From: Microbacterium sp. | Lineage (GTDB): Bacteria > Actinomycetota > Actinomycetes > Actinomycetales > Microbacteriaceae | Assembly (NCBI GenBank): GCA_031277885.1 | Contig: JAITLM010000014.1 | Coordinates: 1 to 64,000 of the forward strand | Direction of reading: 5' to 3' | DNA length: 64,000 nucleotides | Made by a program: the position numbers and the translations under genes | Notes under the pieces: generated by a model | What the model was told of the DNA's origin: nothing | Database searches by the model: none | Seen by the model: only the letters and a program-made list of their open reading frames with translations | Shown here: positions 55,899 through 64,000 of the stretch, in pieces | How the letters are laid out: the number at the start of each line of letters is the position of its first letter | Numbering within the stretch: the stretch's first letter is position 1

Positions 55899-57388
55899 GC
55901 GCACAGGGACGCCAGAACCGCGACGACCGTCGCGGTCCGCAGCGGCGCACGGACGGACAAGGCGGACCGCGTGAGCGGGGCACCGGCGGGACGACTCATC
56001 GCGGCCCGTCACGGGATTCACGCACCCGCGAGGTGCAGCCCGCGCGTCGTGTCGCCTTCGACGTGATCCGGGCCGTCAGCACCTCCGACGCCTACGCGAA
56101 CCTGCTGCTGCCCGGCGCGATCAGGGAGGCGGGGCTCTCCGGTGCGGATGCCGCCCTCGCCACCGAACTCGCCTACGGCACGCTGCGCCGCCTCGGCACC
56201 TACGACGCGATCATCGCGCAGGCGGCCGGGCGGGACATCGCGGAGATCGACCCGCCGGTGCTCGATGCGCTCCGCCTCGGCGCGCACCAGATCCTCGCCA
56301 CCCGCGTGGCGACGCACGCCGCCGTCAACGAGTCGGTCAACCTCGTCGCCCGCGAGGCGGGTCGCGGGGCCTCCGGGTTCGCGAACGCGGTGCTCCGCAG
56401 GATCGCCGCGCGCACGCAGGAGGAGTGGCTCGACGCGGTCACCGCGGCGGCGCGCTCGGATGACGAGCGCCTCGGACTCCGTTTCGCGCACCCGGTGTGG
56501 ATCATCCGCGCCCTGCGTCGCGCCCTCGCGGCAGAGGGCAGGGAGGAGGAGCTGGAGGAGCTCCTCGCCGCCGACAACGCCGCGCCCGAAGTGACGCTCG
56601 TCGCCCTGCCGGGGCTCGCGGAACCGCAGGAACCCCGGCGGCCCTACGCGCCGACGGCGTTCGGATCCGAGGGGGGAGACCCCGGGGCCGTCGTCGCCGC
56701 GAGCAAGGGGCGCGTGCGCGTGCAGGACGAGGGCTCGCAGCTCGTCGCCCTCGCGCTCGTCGGTGCGCAGCCGGTCGTGGAGGGGGAGCGCTGGCTCGAT
56801 CTCTGCGCGGGTCCCGGCGGCAAGACGGCCCTGCTCGCCGCGGAGGCCCTGCGCGGCGGCGCGGTGCTCGACGCGAACGAGGTCGTGCCCGCCCGCGCCG
56901 GCCTCGTCCGAAAGGCCGTCGCCTCCGTGCCGCTGCACGTCGAGGTCGCGGAGGAGGACGGCCGCCTGCTCGCCGTCGACCGGCCCGCGGCCTACGACCG
57001 GATCCTGATCGATGCGCCGTGCACCGGGCTCGGCGCGCTCCGGCGCCGGCCGGAGGCGCGGTGGCGGAAGACCGCGGCCGACGTCCCCGAGCTCGCCGCC
57101 CTGCAGGAGGAGCTGCTGACGGCAGCGCTCGGCGCGCTCAAGCCCGGTGGGGTCCTCGCGTACGTCACCTGCTCGCCGCACCTCGCCGAGACCGCGGCGG
57201 TCGTGCAGACCGTCCTGCGCGACCAGGACGATGTGGACGAGCTCGACGCCCGCGAGGTCGTCCGCGACGTCTCGCAGCATCCGATCGACCTGCCGGAGCC
57301 GGCCGGCGGATCCGGACACGTCCAGCTCTGGCCGCACCGGCACGGCACCGACGCGATGTTCCTGTCGCTGCTCCGGAAGCGGCCGTAG
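55895..57388 (+). CDS. rsmB: 16S rRNA m5C967 methyltransferase RsmB
   Basis: AdoMet-dependent 16S rRNA cytosine-5 methyltransferase. The 497-residue protein has a disordered charged N-terminus (1-45), a NusB-like RNA-binding domain (about 46-180, ARRVAFDVIRAVSTSDAYAN), and the Rossmann methyltransferase with LDLCAGPGGKTALLAA. The two catalytic cysteines are in DAPCTGLGALRRRP and YVTCSPHLAET. It follows fmt as in many bacteria and is convergent with the next gene. Confidence 0.97.
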   Translation: MSAQGRQNRDDRRGPQRRTDGQGGPRERGTGGTTHRGPSRDSRTREVQPARRVAFDVIRAVSTSDAYANLLLPGAIREAGLSGADAALATELAYGTLRRLGTYDAIIAQAAGRDIAEIDPPVLDALRLGAHQILATRVATHAAVNESVNLVAREAGRGASGFANAVLRRIAARTQEEWLDAVTAAARSDDERLGLRFAHPVWIIRALRRALAAEGREEELEELLAADNAAPEVTLVALPGLAEPQEPRRPYAPTAFGSEGGDPGAVVAASKGRVRVQDEGSQLVALALVGAQPVVEGERWLDLCAGPGGKTALLAAEALRGGAVLDANEVVPARAGLVRKAVASVPLHVEVAEEDGRLLAVDRPAAYDRILIDAPCTGLGALRRRPEARWRKTAADVPELAALQEELLTAALGALKPGGVLAYVTCSPHLAETAAVVQTVLRDQDDVDELDAREVVRDVSQHPIDLPEPAGGSGHVQLWPHRHGTDAMFLSLLRKRP

Positions 57389-57397
57389 CGGCAGGCG

Positions 57398-58180
57398 CTA
57401 TTCGGCGATCGCGGCCGTGGCCCGACGCGAGCGCACCAGGCTCACCGTGACGGCCACGACCGCGACCATCGCCACGACGAACGCGAGCGCGACCCAGCCG
57501 GAACCGACGCCGATCCCGCCTTCGGCGACGGGCTTGCCGAGCCAGTCCGCGACCGACGCTCCGAGAGGTCTGGTCAGCACGTACGCGACCCAGAACGCGA
57601 GGATCCCGTTCCAGTGCAGGAACCGGTAGCCGATCGCCGGCACCAGGATCAGCACGGCGAAGAGCAGGATCGACGGCACGTACCCGAGGTGCAGTCCCAC
57701 GGCGGCGAGGTCGCCGGCGGCGGTGCCGAGGGCGAAGGTGGCGACGACCGCGGCCCAGTAGAAGAGCTCCCGTCGCGTGGTGCGCACCTCGTGGACCGAG
57801 AGCGTGCGCTCGGTGCGCCACCACAGCAGGAACACGCCGGCCAGGACGGCCGCGTAGGCCACGGTCGTGACCGCGTAGGGGAGGCCCAGCACGACGTGCA
57901 CCACGTCGGCCGCCATGGTCCCGAACACACCGACCATCGCGACCGTGAACCAGTACACGCCCGGCACGTACCGGCGCCGGGAGAGCTGCCAGCCCAGGGC
58001 GAGGGCGAACAGGACGAAGCCGAGCAGCACCGCGACCACCGGCGGCATGACCCTGATCGAGAAGTCGGAGGCGGCCTCGCCGAAAGCGGTCGACGCCGCC
58101 TTCGCGATCCAGAACCCGATCGTCGGGTCGGGCACCCGCACCGGTCCCTCCCGCCGTTCGGCGCTCGTCATGCTGCTCAT
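57398..58180 (-). CDS. COG4705-like multispan membrane protein
   Basis: A 260-residue protein with about seven helices. It resembles the poorly studied COG4705 membrane-anchored family. Two internally similar segments support a duplicated architecture: TIGFWIAKAASTAFGEAASDF near the start and FYWAAVVATFALGTAAGDLA in the middle. Function is unknown. The start is at 58180 or at the in-frame ATG at 58171. It lies opposite to the conserved rsmB-rpe genes, 9 bases from the rsmB stop, so it is probably an insertion into the ancestral order. Confidence 0.8.
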   Translation of the reverse strand: MSSMTSAERREGPVRVPDPTIGFWIAKAASTAFGEAASDFSIRVMPPVVAVLLGFVLFALALGWQLSRRRYVPGVYWFTVAMVGVFGTMAADVVHVVLGLPYAVTTVAYAAVLAGVFLLWWRTERTLSVHEVRTTRRELFYWAAVVATFALGTAAGDLAAVGLHLGYVPSILLFAVLILVPAIGYRFLHWNGILAFWVAYVLTRPLGASVADWLGKPVAEGGIGVGSGWVALAFVVAMVAVVAVTVSLVRSRRATAAIAE

Positions 58181-58315
58181 CGGTCTCCTCGTGTGCCCGG
58201 CGATGCCGATCCGCGCGATGGGGGCGCCGATCCGCGACGACGTTATCCGCGCCCTCTAGGCGCCGGCTGACACCCGCTGCGGCGCGCGCCGGATCGTGCC
58301 GGGCCGGGGCACCGG

Positions 58316-58321
58316 GATAAT
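58316..58321 (+). promoter_or_regulatory. Putative leaderless -10 box of rpe
   Basis: GATAAT ends six bases before the ATG at 58328, matching the spacing of other leaderless starts in this window. Confidence 0.45.
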
Positions 58322-58327
58322 GGGCGC

Positions 58328-59023
58328 ATGCCCGCCTCCCGTGCCGAACTGCCCGCAGCCCCCCGGATCAACCCCTCGATCCTCGCCGCCGACTTCGTGA
58401 ACATGCAGGCGGATCTCGCCCGCATCGCGACGGCCGACTTCGCGCACGTCGACGTGATGGACAACCACTTCGTCCCCAACCTCACGTTCGGGCCGCAGAT
58501 GGTCGAGCGCATCCAGGCGACGAGCCCGATCCCGCTCGACGTGCACCTCATGATCACGGATCCGGACCGCTGGGCGCCCGGATACGCGGAGCTGGGCGCG
58601 GCGAGCGTCACCTTCCACCTCGAGGCGGCGGCGGATCCCGTCGCCCTCGCACGCAGGCTGCGCAGCATCGGCGCCAGGGCCGGCGTCGCGATCAAGCCCG
58701 GCACGGCGGCCGAGCCGCTGTTCGACATCCTCGGCGAGTTCGACCAGATCCTCGTGATGACCGTCGAGCCGGGCTTCGGCGGCCAGGGGTTCATGCCCGA
58801 GACGATGCCGAAGCTGCGCGCCCTGGCGGATGAGGCGAAGCGGCGCGGATCCGACGTGTGGCTGCAGGTCGACGGCGGCATCTCCGATGCGACGATCGCC
58901 CAGGCCGCCGCCGCAGGAGCCGACACGTTCGTCGCCGGATCCGCCGTCTACGGCTCTCATGACGTCGAAGCCGCCGTCACGCGGCTCCGAGGGCTCGCGC
59001 GAGCCGGTAGCCTGGGAGGGTGA
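58328..59023 (+). CDS. rpe: Ribulose-phosphate 3-epimerase
   Basis: Interconverts ribulose 5-phosphate and xylulose 5-phosphate. The 231-residue TIM barrel has [14 protein letters not shown], the metal and catalytic residues in [17 protein letters not shown] and [22 protein letters not shown] and [10 protein letters not shown]. Length is slightly above average because of the N-terminal [13 protein letters not shown]. Its stop overlaps the hisE GTG. Confidence 0.97.
   Translation: MPASRAELPAAPRINPSILAADFVNMQADLARIATADFAHVDVMDNHFVPNLTFGPQMVERIQATSPIPLDVHLMITDPDRWAPGYAELGAASVTFHLEAAADPVALARRLRSIGARAGVAIKPGTAAEPLFDILGEFDQILVMTVEPGFGGQGFMPETMPKLRALADEAKRRGSDVWLQVDGGISDATIAQAAAAGADTFVAGSAVYGSHDVEAAVTRLRGLARAGSLGG
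59008..59013 (+). promoter_or_regulatory. Putative leaderless -10 box of hisE
   Basis: TAGCCT inside the 3' end of rpe, six bases before the hisE GTG at 59020. GGGAGGG immediately before the GTG is too close to be a normal ribosome binding site. Confidence 0.35.
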
Positions 59024-59283
59024 AGACCTTCGACGAACTGTTCGCCGAGCTGAGCCGCAAGGCGGCCGAGCGCCCGGAGGGATCCGGGACGGTGCGCGAG
59101 CTCGACGCGGGCGTGCACACGATCGGCAAGAAGATCGTGGAGGAGGCGGCCGAGGTGTGGATGGCCGCCGAGTACGAGAGCGACGAGGCCGCGGCCGAGG
59201 AGATCTCCCAGCTGCTGTACCACCTGCAGGTGCTCATGCTGGCCAAGGGACTGACCCTGGAGAACGTCTACCGACATCTGTGA
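59020..59283 (+). CDS. hisE: Phosphoribosyl-ATP pyrophosphatase
   Basis: Second step of histidine synthesis. The 87-residue protein is a single MazG-like helical domain, with [34 protein letters not shown] (metal-binding acidic cluster) and [18 protein letters not shown]. hisI is a separate gene, as usual in actinobacteria. The GTG overlaps the rpe stop. Confidence 0.97.
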   Translation: MKTFDELFAELSRKAAERPEGSGTVRELDAGVHTIGKKIVEEAAEVWMAAEYESDEAAAEEISQLLYHLQVLMLAKGLTLENVYRHL

Positions 59284-59323
59284 AGCGCCCCGACCAGGAT
59301 CGCTTCGAACGAAAGACCTTTCC

Positions 59324-60166
59324 ATGCTGCGCATTGCCGTCCCGAACAAGGGATCGCTGTCCGAGACCGCCGCCGAGATGCTCGCCGAAGCCGGATACGC
59401 CGGCCGCCGCGACACCAAGACCCTGCACGTGATCGACGCCGACAACGACGTCGAGTTCTTCTTCCTCCGTCCCCGTGACATCGCCACCTACGTCGCCTCC
59501 GGCGCACTGGACGTCGGGATCACGGGCCGTGACCTGCTGCGCGATGTGCGGCGCCCGGACGCTCGTGAGATCGAGCAGCTCGGCTTCGCACGCTCGACGT
59601 TCCGCTTCGCCGCGCCTCCGGGCCGGTTCAAGACCCTCGAGGACCTCAACGGGGTGCGGGTCGCCTCGGCCTACCCCGGTCTCGTCGACGACTACCTGCG
59701 CGAGCACGGGGTCGAGGCGGAGCTGGTTCCTCTCGACGGCGCCGTGGAGTCCGCGGTGCGCCTGGGCGTCGCCGACGCGATCGCCGACGTCGTCGAGACC
59801 GGGACGACCCTCCGTCAGGCCGGTCTGGAGATCTTCGGACCGGTGATCATCGAGTCCGAGGCCGTACTGATCAGCCGTCCGGGCGATGCCGAGGGCACCG
59901 AGAAGCTGCTGCGGCGCCTTCGCGGGGTGATGGTCGCCCACCGCTTCGTGCTCCTGGACTACGACCTGCCCGCCGATCTGGTCGAGCAGGCGGCCGCGAT
60001 CGCTCCCGGGCGCGAGTCGCCCACCGTGTCCCCGCTGCGGGATCCGGCCTGGGTCGCCGTGCGGGTGATGATCCCGCGCCGAGGCATGAACCAGGTCATG
60101 GATCAGCTCTATGCGCTGGGCGCACGGGCGATCCTCGTGACCGCGATCCACGCCGCGAGGCTCTGA
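59324..60166 (+). CDS. hisG: ATP phosphoribosyltransferase (long form)
   Basis: Committed step of histidine synthesis. The 280-residue protein is the HisZ-independent long form with a C-terminal ACT-like domain (about 210-280, [22 protein letters not shown]) for histidine feedback. The catalytic part includes [23 protein letters not shown] and [23 protein letters not shown] precedes the ATG. It overlaps hisF by one base. Confidence 0.98.
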   Translation: MLRIAVPNKGSLSETAAEMLAEAGYAGRRDTKTLHVIDADNDVEFFFLRPRDIATYVASGALDVGITGRDLLRDVRRPDAREIEQLGFARSTFRFAAPPGRFKTLEDLNGVRVASAYPGLVDDYLREHGVEAELVPLDGAVESAVRLGVADAIADVVETGTTLRQAGLEIFGPVIIESEAVLISRPGDAEGTEKLLRRLRGVMVAHRFVLLDYDLPADLVEQAAAIAPGRESPTVSPLRDPAWVAVRVMIPRRGMNQVMDQLYALGARAILVTAIHAARL

Positions 60167-60927
60167 TGTCGCTCACCGCACGTGTCATCCCCTGTCTCGA
60201 CGTGGCCGCCGGCCGGGTCGTCAAGGGCGTGAACTTCGAGAACCTGCGCGACATGGGGGATCCGGTCGAGCTTGCGCGGCATTACGCCGCTCAGGGCGCC
60301 GACGAGATCACCTTCCTGGATGTGACGGCGACCGTGGACGAGCGCGCGACGACCTATGACGTGGTGCGCCGCACCGCGGAGGAGGTGTTCGTGCCGCTCA
60401 CGGTCGGCGGCGGGGTGCGCTCGGTCGACGACGTCGCCCGGCTGCAGGGAGTCGGCGCGGACAAGGTCGGCGTCAACTCCGCGGCGATCGCGCGGCCCGA
60501 ACTCATCGGCGAGATCGCCGACCGCTTCGGGGCGCAGGTGCTCGTGCTCTCGCTCGACATCAAGCGCAGTGCGCGCACGGCCTCCGGATTCGCGGTGACC
60601 ACCCATGGCGGCCGCACCGAGACCGACCTGGACGCGCTGGACTGGGCCCGCGAGGCGATCGAGCGCGGCGCGGGCGAGCTGCTCGTCAACTCGATCGACG
60701 CCGACGGCACCAAGGACGGATTCGACCTGGAGCTGGTGCGCCTCATGCGCGAGGTCTCCAGCGTGCCGGTGATCGCCTCGGGCGGCGCGGGGAAGGCGGA
60801 GGACTTCGCTCCGGCCATCGCCGCAGGGGCGGACGCCGTGCTCGCCGCGAGCGTCTTCCACTCCGGCCAGCTCACGGTCGGCGACGTCAAGGCGGCCTTG
60901 AGTGCCGCGGGAGTGACAGTGCGATGA
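60166..60927 (+). CDS. hisF: Imidazole glycerol phosphate synthase subunit HisF
   Basis: Cyclase subunit that uses ammonia from HisH. The 253-residue TIM barrel has catalytic aspartates in [17 protein letters not shown] and [15 protein letters not shown], plus phosphate-binding loops [10 protein letters not shown] and [11 protein letters not shown]. hisH is not in this cluster. The 3' end overlaps hisI by four bases. Confidence 0.98.
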   Translation: MSLTARVIPCLDVAAGRVVKGVNFENLRDMGDPVELARHYAAQGADEITFLDVTATVDERATTYDVVRRTAEEVFVPLTVGGGVRSVDDVARLQGVGADKVGVNSAAIARPELIGEIADRFGAQVLVLSLDIKRSARTASGFAVTTHGGRTETDLDALDWAREAIERGAGELLVNSIDADGTKDGFDLELVRLMREVSSVPVIASGGAGKAEDFAPAIAAGADAVLAASVFHSGQLTVGDVKAALSAAGVTVR

Positions 60928-61322
60928 CAGACGACCGCATCGAGGCCGAGCTGCGCCTCGTCACCTGGAACGACCAGGGGCTGGTCCCCGTCGTCGTGCA
61001 GCAGTGGGACACCCTCGAGGTGCTCATGATGGCCTGGGCCGACGAGGAGGCGTTGCGCCGCACGCTCACGACCGGCCGCGCCACCTACTGGTCCCGCTCC
61101 CGCCGGCAGTACTGGCGCAAGGGCGACACGTCCGGCCACGTGCAGCACGTGCGCGGCGCCCGGCTCGACTGCGACGGCGACACCGTGCTCCTGCTCGTGG
61201 ACCAGGTGGGCGTGGCCTGCCACACCGGCACCCGGACCTGCTTCGACGGCAGGGATCTGGATCCGGTCGTGGACGCCGTGCAGGGCCGCGCGGCGGACGA
61301 CGCCGGGCAGGCGACCGAGTGA
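60924..61322 (+). CDS. hisI: Phosphoribosyl-AMP cyclohydrolase
   Basis: Third step of histidine synthesis. The 132-residue protein has [22 protein letters not shown] [34 protein letters not shown], and the zinc/metal residues in [15 protein letters not shown] and CHTGTRTCF. It ends in TGATG with the next gene. In related genomes trpE usually follows; here it does not. Confidence 0.97.
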   Translation: MTDDRIEAELRLVTWNDQGLVPVVVQQWDTLEVLMMAWADEEALRRTLTTGRATYWSRSRRQYWRKGDTSGHVQHVRGARLDCDGDTVLLLVDQVGVACHTGTRTCFDGRDLDPVVDAVQGRAADDAGQATE

Positions 61323-61900
61323 TGCTCACGCGGCGCGCGAAGTCCACGAGCCTCCTGCTGATCCTGCTCGCCGGCGGCATCGGCATCCTCTCCTCGACGC
61401 AGACCTGGCTCACGGTCGGGCGCGCTGACGGGGGAGAGCCGCTGGAGGTCGCCGGCAACGCGGCACTGCCCGTGCTCGCCCCGCTGAGCCTCACGGCGCT
61501 CGCGCTCTGCGCGGCCATCGCACTGGTCGGTCCCGTGATGCGGCGCGTGTTCGCGGCGATCGCGGTCGTCGTCGGCGCCCTCATGCTCGTGCTGACGGCG
61601 CGCATCCTGCTGCAGCATCCCCTCGACGCCGTGAGCCCGGCCCTGACCAAGGCCACGGGGCTCGCCGGAGACACCGCGCTGTCCGCGATCATCGACGGCA
61701 TCGCGGTCACGGCCTGGCCGTGGGCGGCGCTCGTGGGGTGGATCCTGCTCGTCCTCGGCGGCGGACTCGCGCTGATCACCGCCGGCCGGTGGCGCAGCGG
61801 AGGGCGGCGGTACCGCACCGCGCCCGTGCCGCACGACGGACCGGTCGATGCGGTGGAGAGCTGGGACGACCTCAGCCGCGGCACGGATCCCACGCGCTGA
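61322..61900 (+). CDS. Trp biosynthesis-associated membrane protein
   Basis: A 192-residue protein with four membrane helices (about 9-27, 52-72, 78-98, 137-158), matching the actinobacterial family found between trpE and trpC. Hallmarks are ILSSTQTWLTV near the start and a WPWAALVGW helix. Function is unknown. The ATG at 61322 in TGATG is chosen; GTG at 61319 would add one residue. Its presence directly after hisI, without trpE, is unusual. Confidence 0.88.
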   Translation: MLTRRAKSTSLLLILLAGGIGILSSTQTWLTVGRADGGEPLEVAGNAALPVLAPLSLTALALCAAIALVGPVMRRVFAAIAVVVGALMLVLTARILLQHPLDAVSPALTKATGLAGDTALSAIIDGIAVTAWPWAALVGWILLVLGGGLALITAGRWRSGGRRYRTAPVPHDGPVDAVESWDDLSRGTDPTR

Positions 61901-61919
61901 CAGCAGGCCAGGCAGCGCC

Positions 61920-61953
61920 TCGTGCCGCTCGGCGTCCTCGCCGTGCGGCACGA
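61920..61953 (+). terminator. Long hairpin before the HGxxPAAW gene
   Basis: A 9-bp outer stem (61920-61928 with 61945-61953), one T-T mismatch and a 5-bp inner stem (CGGCG/CGCCG) enclose a TCCT loop. No T run follows. It lies 20 bases after the preceding stop and 7 bases before the next -10 box, so it may end the his-trp membrane transcript. Confidence 0.5.
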
Positions 61954-61959
61954 TCCCGA

Positions 61960-61965
61960 TAGACT
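61960..61965 (+). promoter_or_regulatory. -10 box for the HGxxPAAW-trpC-trpB unit
   Basis: TAGACT, 31 bases before the ATG at 61996. GGAGGAG (61987-61993) is the ribosome binding site. No TRAP site or Trp-rich leader peptide is visible. Confidence 0.45.
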
Positions 61966-61995
61966 TGAACCCACACCCGACGCTCGGAGGAGAAC

Positions 61996-62226
61996 ATGAG
62001 CAACCCCATCGCAGACCCCGGCCACGGACACTCGCCTGCGGCTTGGACCGCCGTGGTGATCATGCTGCTCGGCTTCGCCGTCGGCACGACCGCGTTCTTC
62101 CTGGAGATCCCTGTGGTGGTGTGGGTGGGCGTCGCGCTGATCGTCATCGGCGCGATCGCGGGCTGGGTGCTCTCCAAGGCCGGTTACGGCGCGAAGGGCC
62201 CGAAGTACCAGCCGAAGGCGCACTAA
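61996..62226 (+). CDS. HGxxPAAW-motif membrane protein
   Basis: A 76-residue protein with the motif HGHSPAAW (10-17) and two membrane helices (about 18-38 and 43-64). The family is found next to tryptophan genes in actinobacteria; its role is unknown. It has its own promoter and overlaps trpC by one base (TAATG). Confidence 0.9.
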   Translation: MSNPIADPGHGHSPAAWTAVVIMLLGFAVGTTAFFLEIPVVVWVGVALIVIGAIAGWVLSKAGYGAKGPKYQPKAH

Positions 62227-63038
62227 TGGTGCTCGCCGACCTCACGGCCGGCGCAGTCGAGGACGCGGCCCGTCGCGAGCGGGAGCGTCCGCTCGCGATC
62301 GTGGAGCGCGCCGCCCTCGATCGCGCACCCGCACTCGATGCGCGCGCCGCACTCGCGCCCGCGGACCGGGTGAAGATCATCGCCGAGGTGAAGCGGGCGA
62401 GCCCGTCGCGCGGAGCCCTCGCCGAGATCCCGGATCCGGCCCTGCAGGCGTCCCTGTACCAGCAGGGCGGCGCCTCCGCGATCAGCGTGCTCACGGAGGA
62501 GCGCCGCTTCGGCGGCAGCCTCGCCGACCTCGAGGCCGTGACCGCGGCCGTGCAGATCCCGGTCCTGCGCAAGGACTTCATCGCCACGCCGTATCAGGTG
62601 TTCGAGGCTCGTGCGGCGGGCGCCTCCCTCGCGCTGCTCATCGTGGCCGGCCTGGACCGCGCGAACCTGGAGCGGCTGTATGCCCTCATCCTCGAGCTGG
62701 GCATGACCCCGCTCGTCGAGACGCACTCCGCGGAGGAGCTCGAGGTCGCCATCGACCTGGGCGCGCACCTCATCGGTGTGAACGCCCGCGACCTGAGGAC
62801 GCTCGAGCTGGACCGCGACCTGTTCGGTCGACTGGTCGAGCGCATTCCGTCGACCTCCGTGAAGATCGCCGAGTCCGCGGTGCTCACGCCTGCCGACATC
62901 GCGCACTACCGCGGCGCCGGCGCCGACGCCGTGCTCATCGGCGAGGCTCTGGTCACCGGCGACCCCGTCGCCACCCTGCATTCCTTCCTGGAGGCAGGAT
63001 CAAGCGATGCACTGAGCGATCGGAGGGAGACGAAGTGA
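62226..63038 (+). CDS. trpC: Indole-3-glycerol phosphate synthase
   Basis: Closes the indole ring from CdRP. The 270-residue TIM barrel has [14 protein letters not shown] with the catalytic Lys, [43 protein letters not shown] and [12 protein letters not shown]. No fused TrpF. The ATG overlaps the preceding stop, and the 3' end overlaps trpB by four bases. Confidence 0.97.
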   Translation: MVLADLTAGAVEDAARRERERPLAIVERAALDRAPALDARAALAPADRVKIIAEVKRASPSRGALAEIPDPALQASLYQQGGASAISVLTEERRFGGSLADLEAVTAAVQIPVLRKDFIATPYQVFEARAAGASLALLIVAGLDRANLERLYALILELGMTPLVETHSAEELEVAIDLGAHLIGVNARDLRTLELDRDLFGRLVERIPSTSVKIAESAVLTPADIAHYRGAGADAVLIGEALVTGDPVATLHSFLEAGSSDALSDRRETK

Positions 63039-64000
63039 GTCTGCGCGATCAGCCGGGGCCGTTCTTCGGCGATTTCGGCGGACGTTTCATGCCCGAATCG
63101 CTCATCGCCGCGATCGATGAGCTCACCGACGCGTACCACGAGGCGATCGCCGACCCGGCGTTCCAGTCCGAGCTCGCGACGCTGCTGCACTCCTACGCCG
63201 GTCGTCCCTCGCCGATCACCGAGGTGCCGCGCTTCGCCGAGCACGCCGGCGGCGCGAGGATCTTCCTCAAGCGCGAGGACCTCAACCACACCGGCTCGCA
63301 CAAGATCAACAACGTGCTCGGACAGGCGCTGCTCACCCAGCGGCTGGGCAAGACGCGGGTGATCGCCGAGACCGGTGCCGGCCAGCACGGCGTCGCCACG
63401 GCGACCGCGGCGGCGCTGTTCGGCCTGGAGTGCACGATCTACATGGGCGAGGTCGACACCGAGCGCCAGGCGCTCAACGTCGCGCGCATGCGCCTGCTCG
63501 GCGCGGAGGTCGTGCCCGTGACCACGGGTTCGCGCACCCTCAAGGACGCGATCAACGACGCGTACCGCGACTGGGTCGCCTCCGTCGAGACCACCAACTA
63601 CATCTTCGGCACTGCGGCGGGTCCGCACCCGTTCCCCGCGATGGTGCGCGACTTCCAGAAGATCATCAGCGAGGAGGCGCGCCAGCAGCTCCTCGACGAG
63701 GCCGGGCGCCTGCCGGACGCGGTGCTCGCGTGCGTCGGCGGGGGATCCAACGCGATCGGCATGTTCGACGCCTTCCTCGACGATGAGGCCGTGCGCCTGT
63801 ACGGCGTGGAGGCGGCCGGCGACGGCGTCGACACGCCCAAGCACGCGGCGTCGATCGAGCGCGGTCGTCCCGGCGTGCTGCACGGCGCCCGCACCTACGT
63901 GCTGCAGGACGAGGACGGGCAGACGATCGAGTCGCACTCGATCTCGGCCGGGCTCGACTACCCGGGAGTGGGTCCCGAGCACTCCTGGCTCGCGGCGATC
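63035..64000 (+). CDS. trpB: Tryptophan synthase beta chain (5' part; runs off the window)
   Basis: Joins indole and serine with PLP. 322 codons are visible; the C-terminal about 80 residues lie outside. [16 protein letters not shown] opens the protein. The PLP lysine is K90 in [12 protein letters not shown], the indole-channel motif is [20 protein letters not shown], and the phosphate loop is [11 protein letters not shown]. The GTG overlaps trpC. trpA presumably follows. Confidence 0.97.
   Translation, partial: MSLRDQPGPFFGDFGGRFMPESLIAAIDELTDAYHEAIADPAFQSELATLLHSYAGRPSPITEVPRFAEHAGGARIFLKREDLNHTGSHKINNVLGQALLTQRLGKTRVIAETGAGQHGVATATAAALFGLECTIYMGEVDTERQALNVARMRLLGAEVVPVTTGSRTLKDAINDAYRDWVASVETTNYIFGTAAGPHPFPAMVRDFQKIISEEARQQLLDEAGRLPDAVLACVGGGSNAIGMFDAFLDDEAVRLYGVEAAGDGVDTPKHAASIERGRPGVLHGARTYVLQDEDGQTIESHSISAGLDYPGVGPEHSWLAAI

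Overview
The window is a high-GC chromosomal segment of an actinobacterium. Gene order (pdxST-yebC-ruvCAB-yajC-secDF-relA, aro operon-efp-nusB, pyr operon-gmk-rpoZ, metK-priA-fmt-rsmB-rpe, his-trp), the mIHF-type domain on guanylate kinase, and TANNNT -10 boxes lying directly on start codons all fit Microbacteriaceae, most likely Microbacterium or a close relative. This placement rests on protein and synteny recognition alone. No rRNA, tRNA, CRISPR array, integrase or transposase was seen. No gene-free gap exceeds 300 bases.

Layout. 1-595: 3' end of an MFS drug exporter. 596-2560: a lower-GC accessory patch with a Phd/RelE-like toxin-antitoxin pair and an unknown protein with duplicated cysteine knuckles. 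It ends abruptly in the last about 20 codons of pdxS, whose body is missing; pdxT follows intact. 3353-12630: yebC, a GrpB-family gene, ruvC-ruvA-ruvB (Holliday junction processing, with a LexA-box-like site at ruvA), yajC-secD-secF (Sec accessory complex) and the bifunctional (p)ppGpp enzyme. 12644-15296 (minus strand): an AbiEi-like protein, a DUF349 protein and a membrane-anchored stub. 15418-23728: rarA, an acyltransferase, rpsD, a small membrane protein, alaS, ruvX and mltG. 23730-29550: shikimate operon aroE-aroC-aroK-aroB-(GNAT)-aroQ, then efp and nusB.

29551-41470 is a variable block between nusB and the pyr operon. It holds a perfect 23-bp palindrome, a SNF2 helicase, a metallo-beta-lactamase/Rieske hybrid protein, and a self-contained amide-use cluster (amidase, LivH permease, lipoprotein binding protein, fused LivM-LivG, LivF, convergent AraC regulator). 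Two direct repeats 21 bp apart abut the presumed -35 of that cluster.

41482-51479 is the pyrimidine operon pyrR-pyrB-pyrC-(membrane protein)-carA-carB-pyrF, followed by an mIHF-guanylate kinase fusion and rpoZ. A PyrR-binding RNA loop embeds the pyrR ribosome binding site. 51613-57388: metK, priA, fmt, rsmB. 57398-58180 (minus): a COG4705-like membrane protein. 58328-64000: rpe, hisE-hisG-hisF-hisI, the Trp-associated membrane protein, an HGxxPAAW protein, trpC and the 5' part of trpB. trpE and coaBC, expected in this neighbourhood, are not here.

Most of the window is conserved housekeeping. The points most worth a second look are the pdxS deletion junction, the MBL-Rieske protein, the amide cluster with its operator, the mIHF-Gmk fusion, the PyrR loop over the ribosome binding site, and a RarA with an altered Walker B motif.
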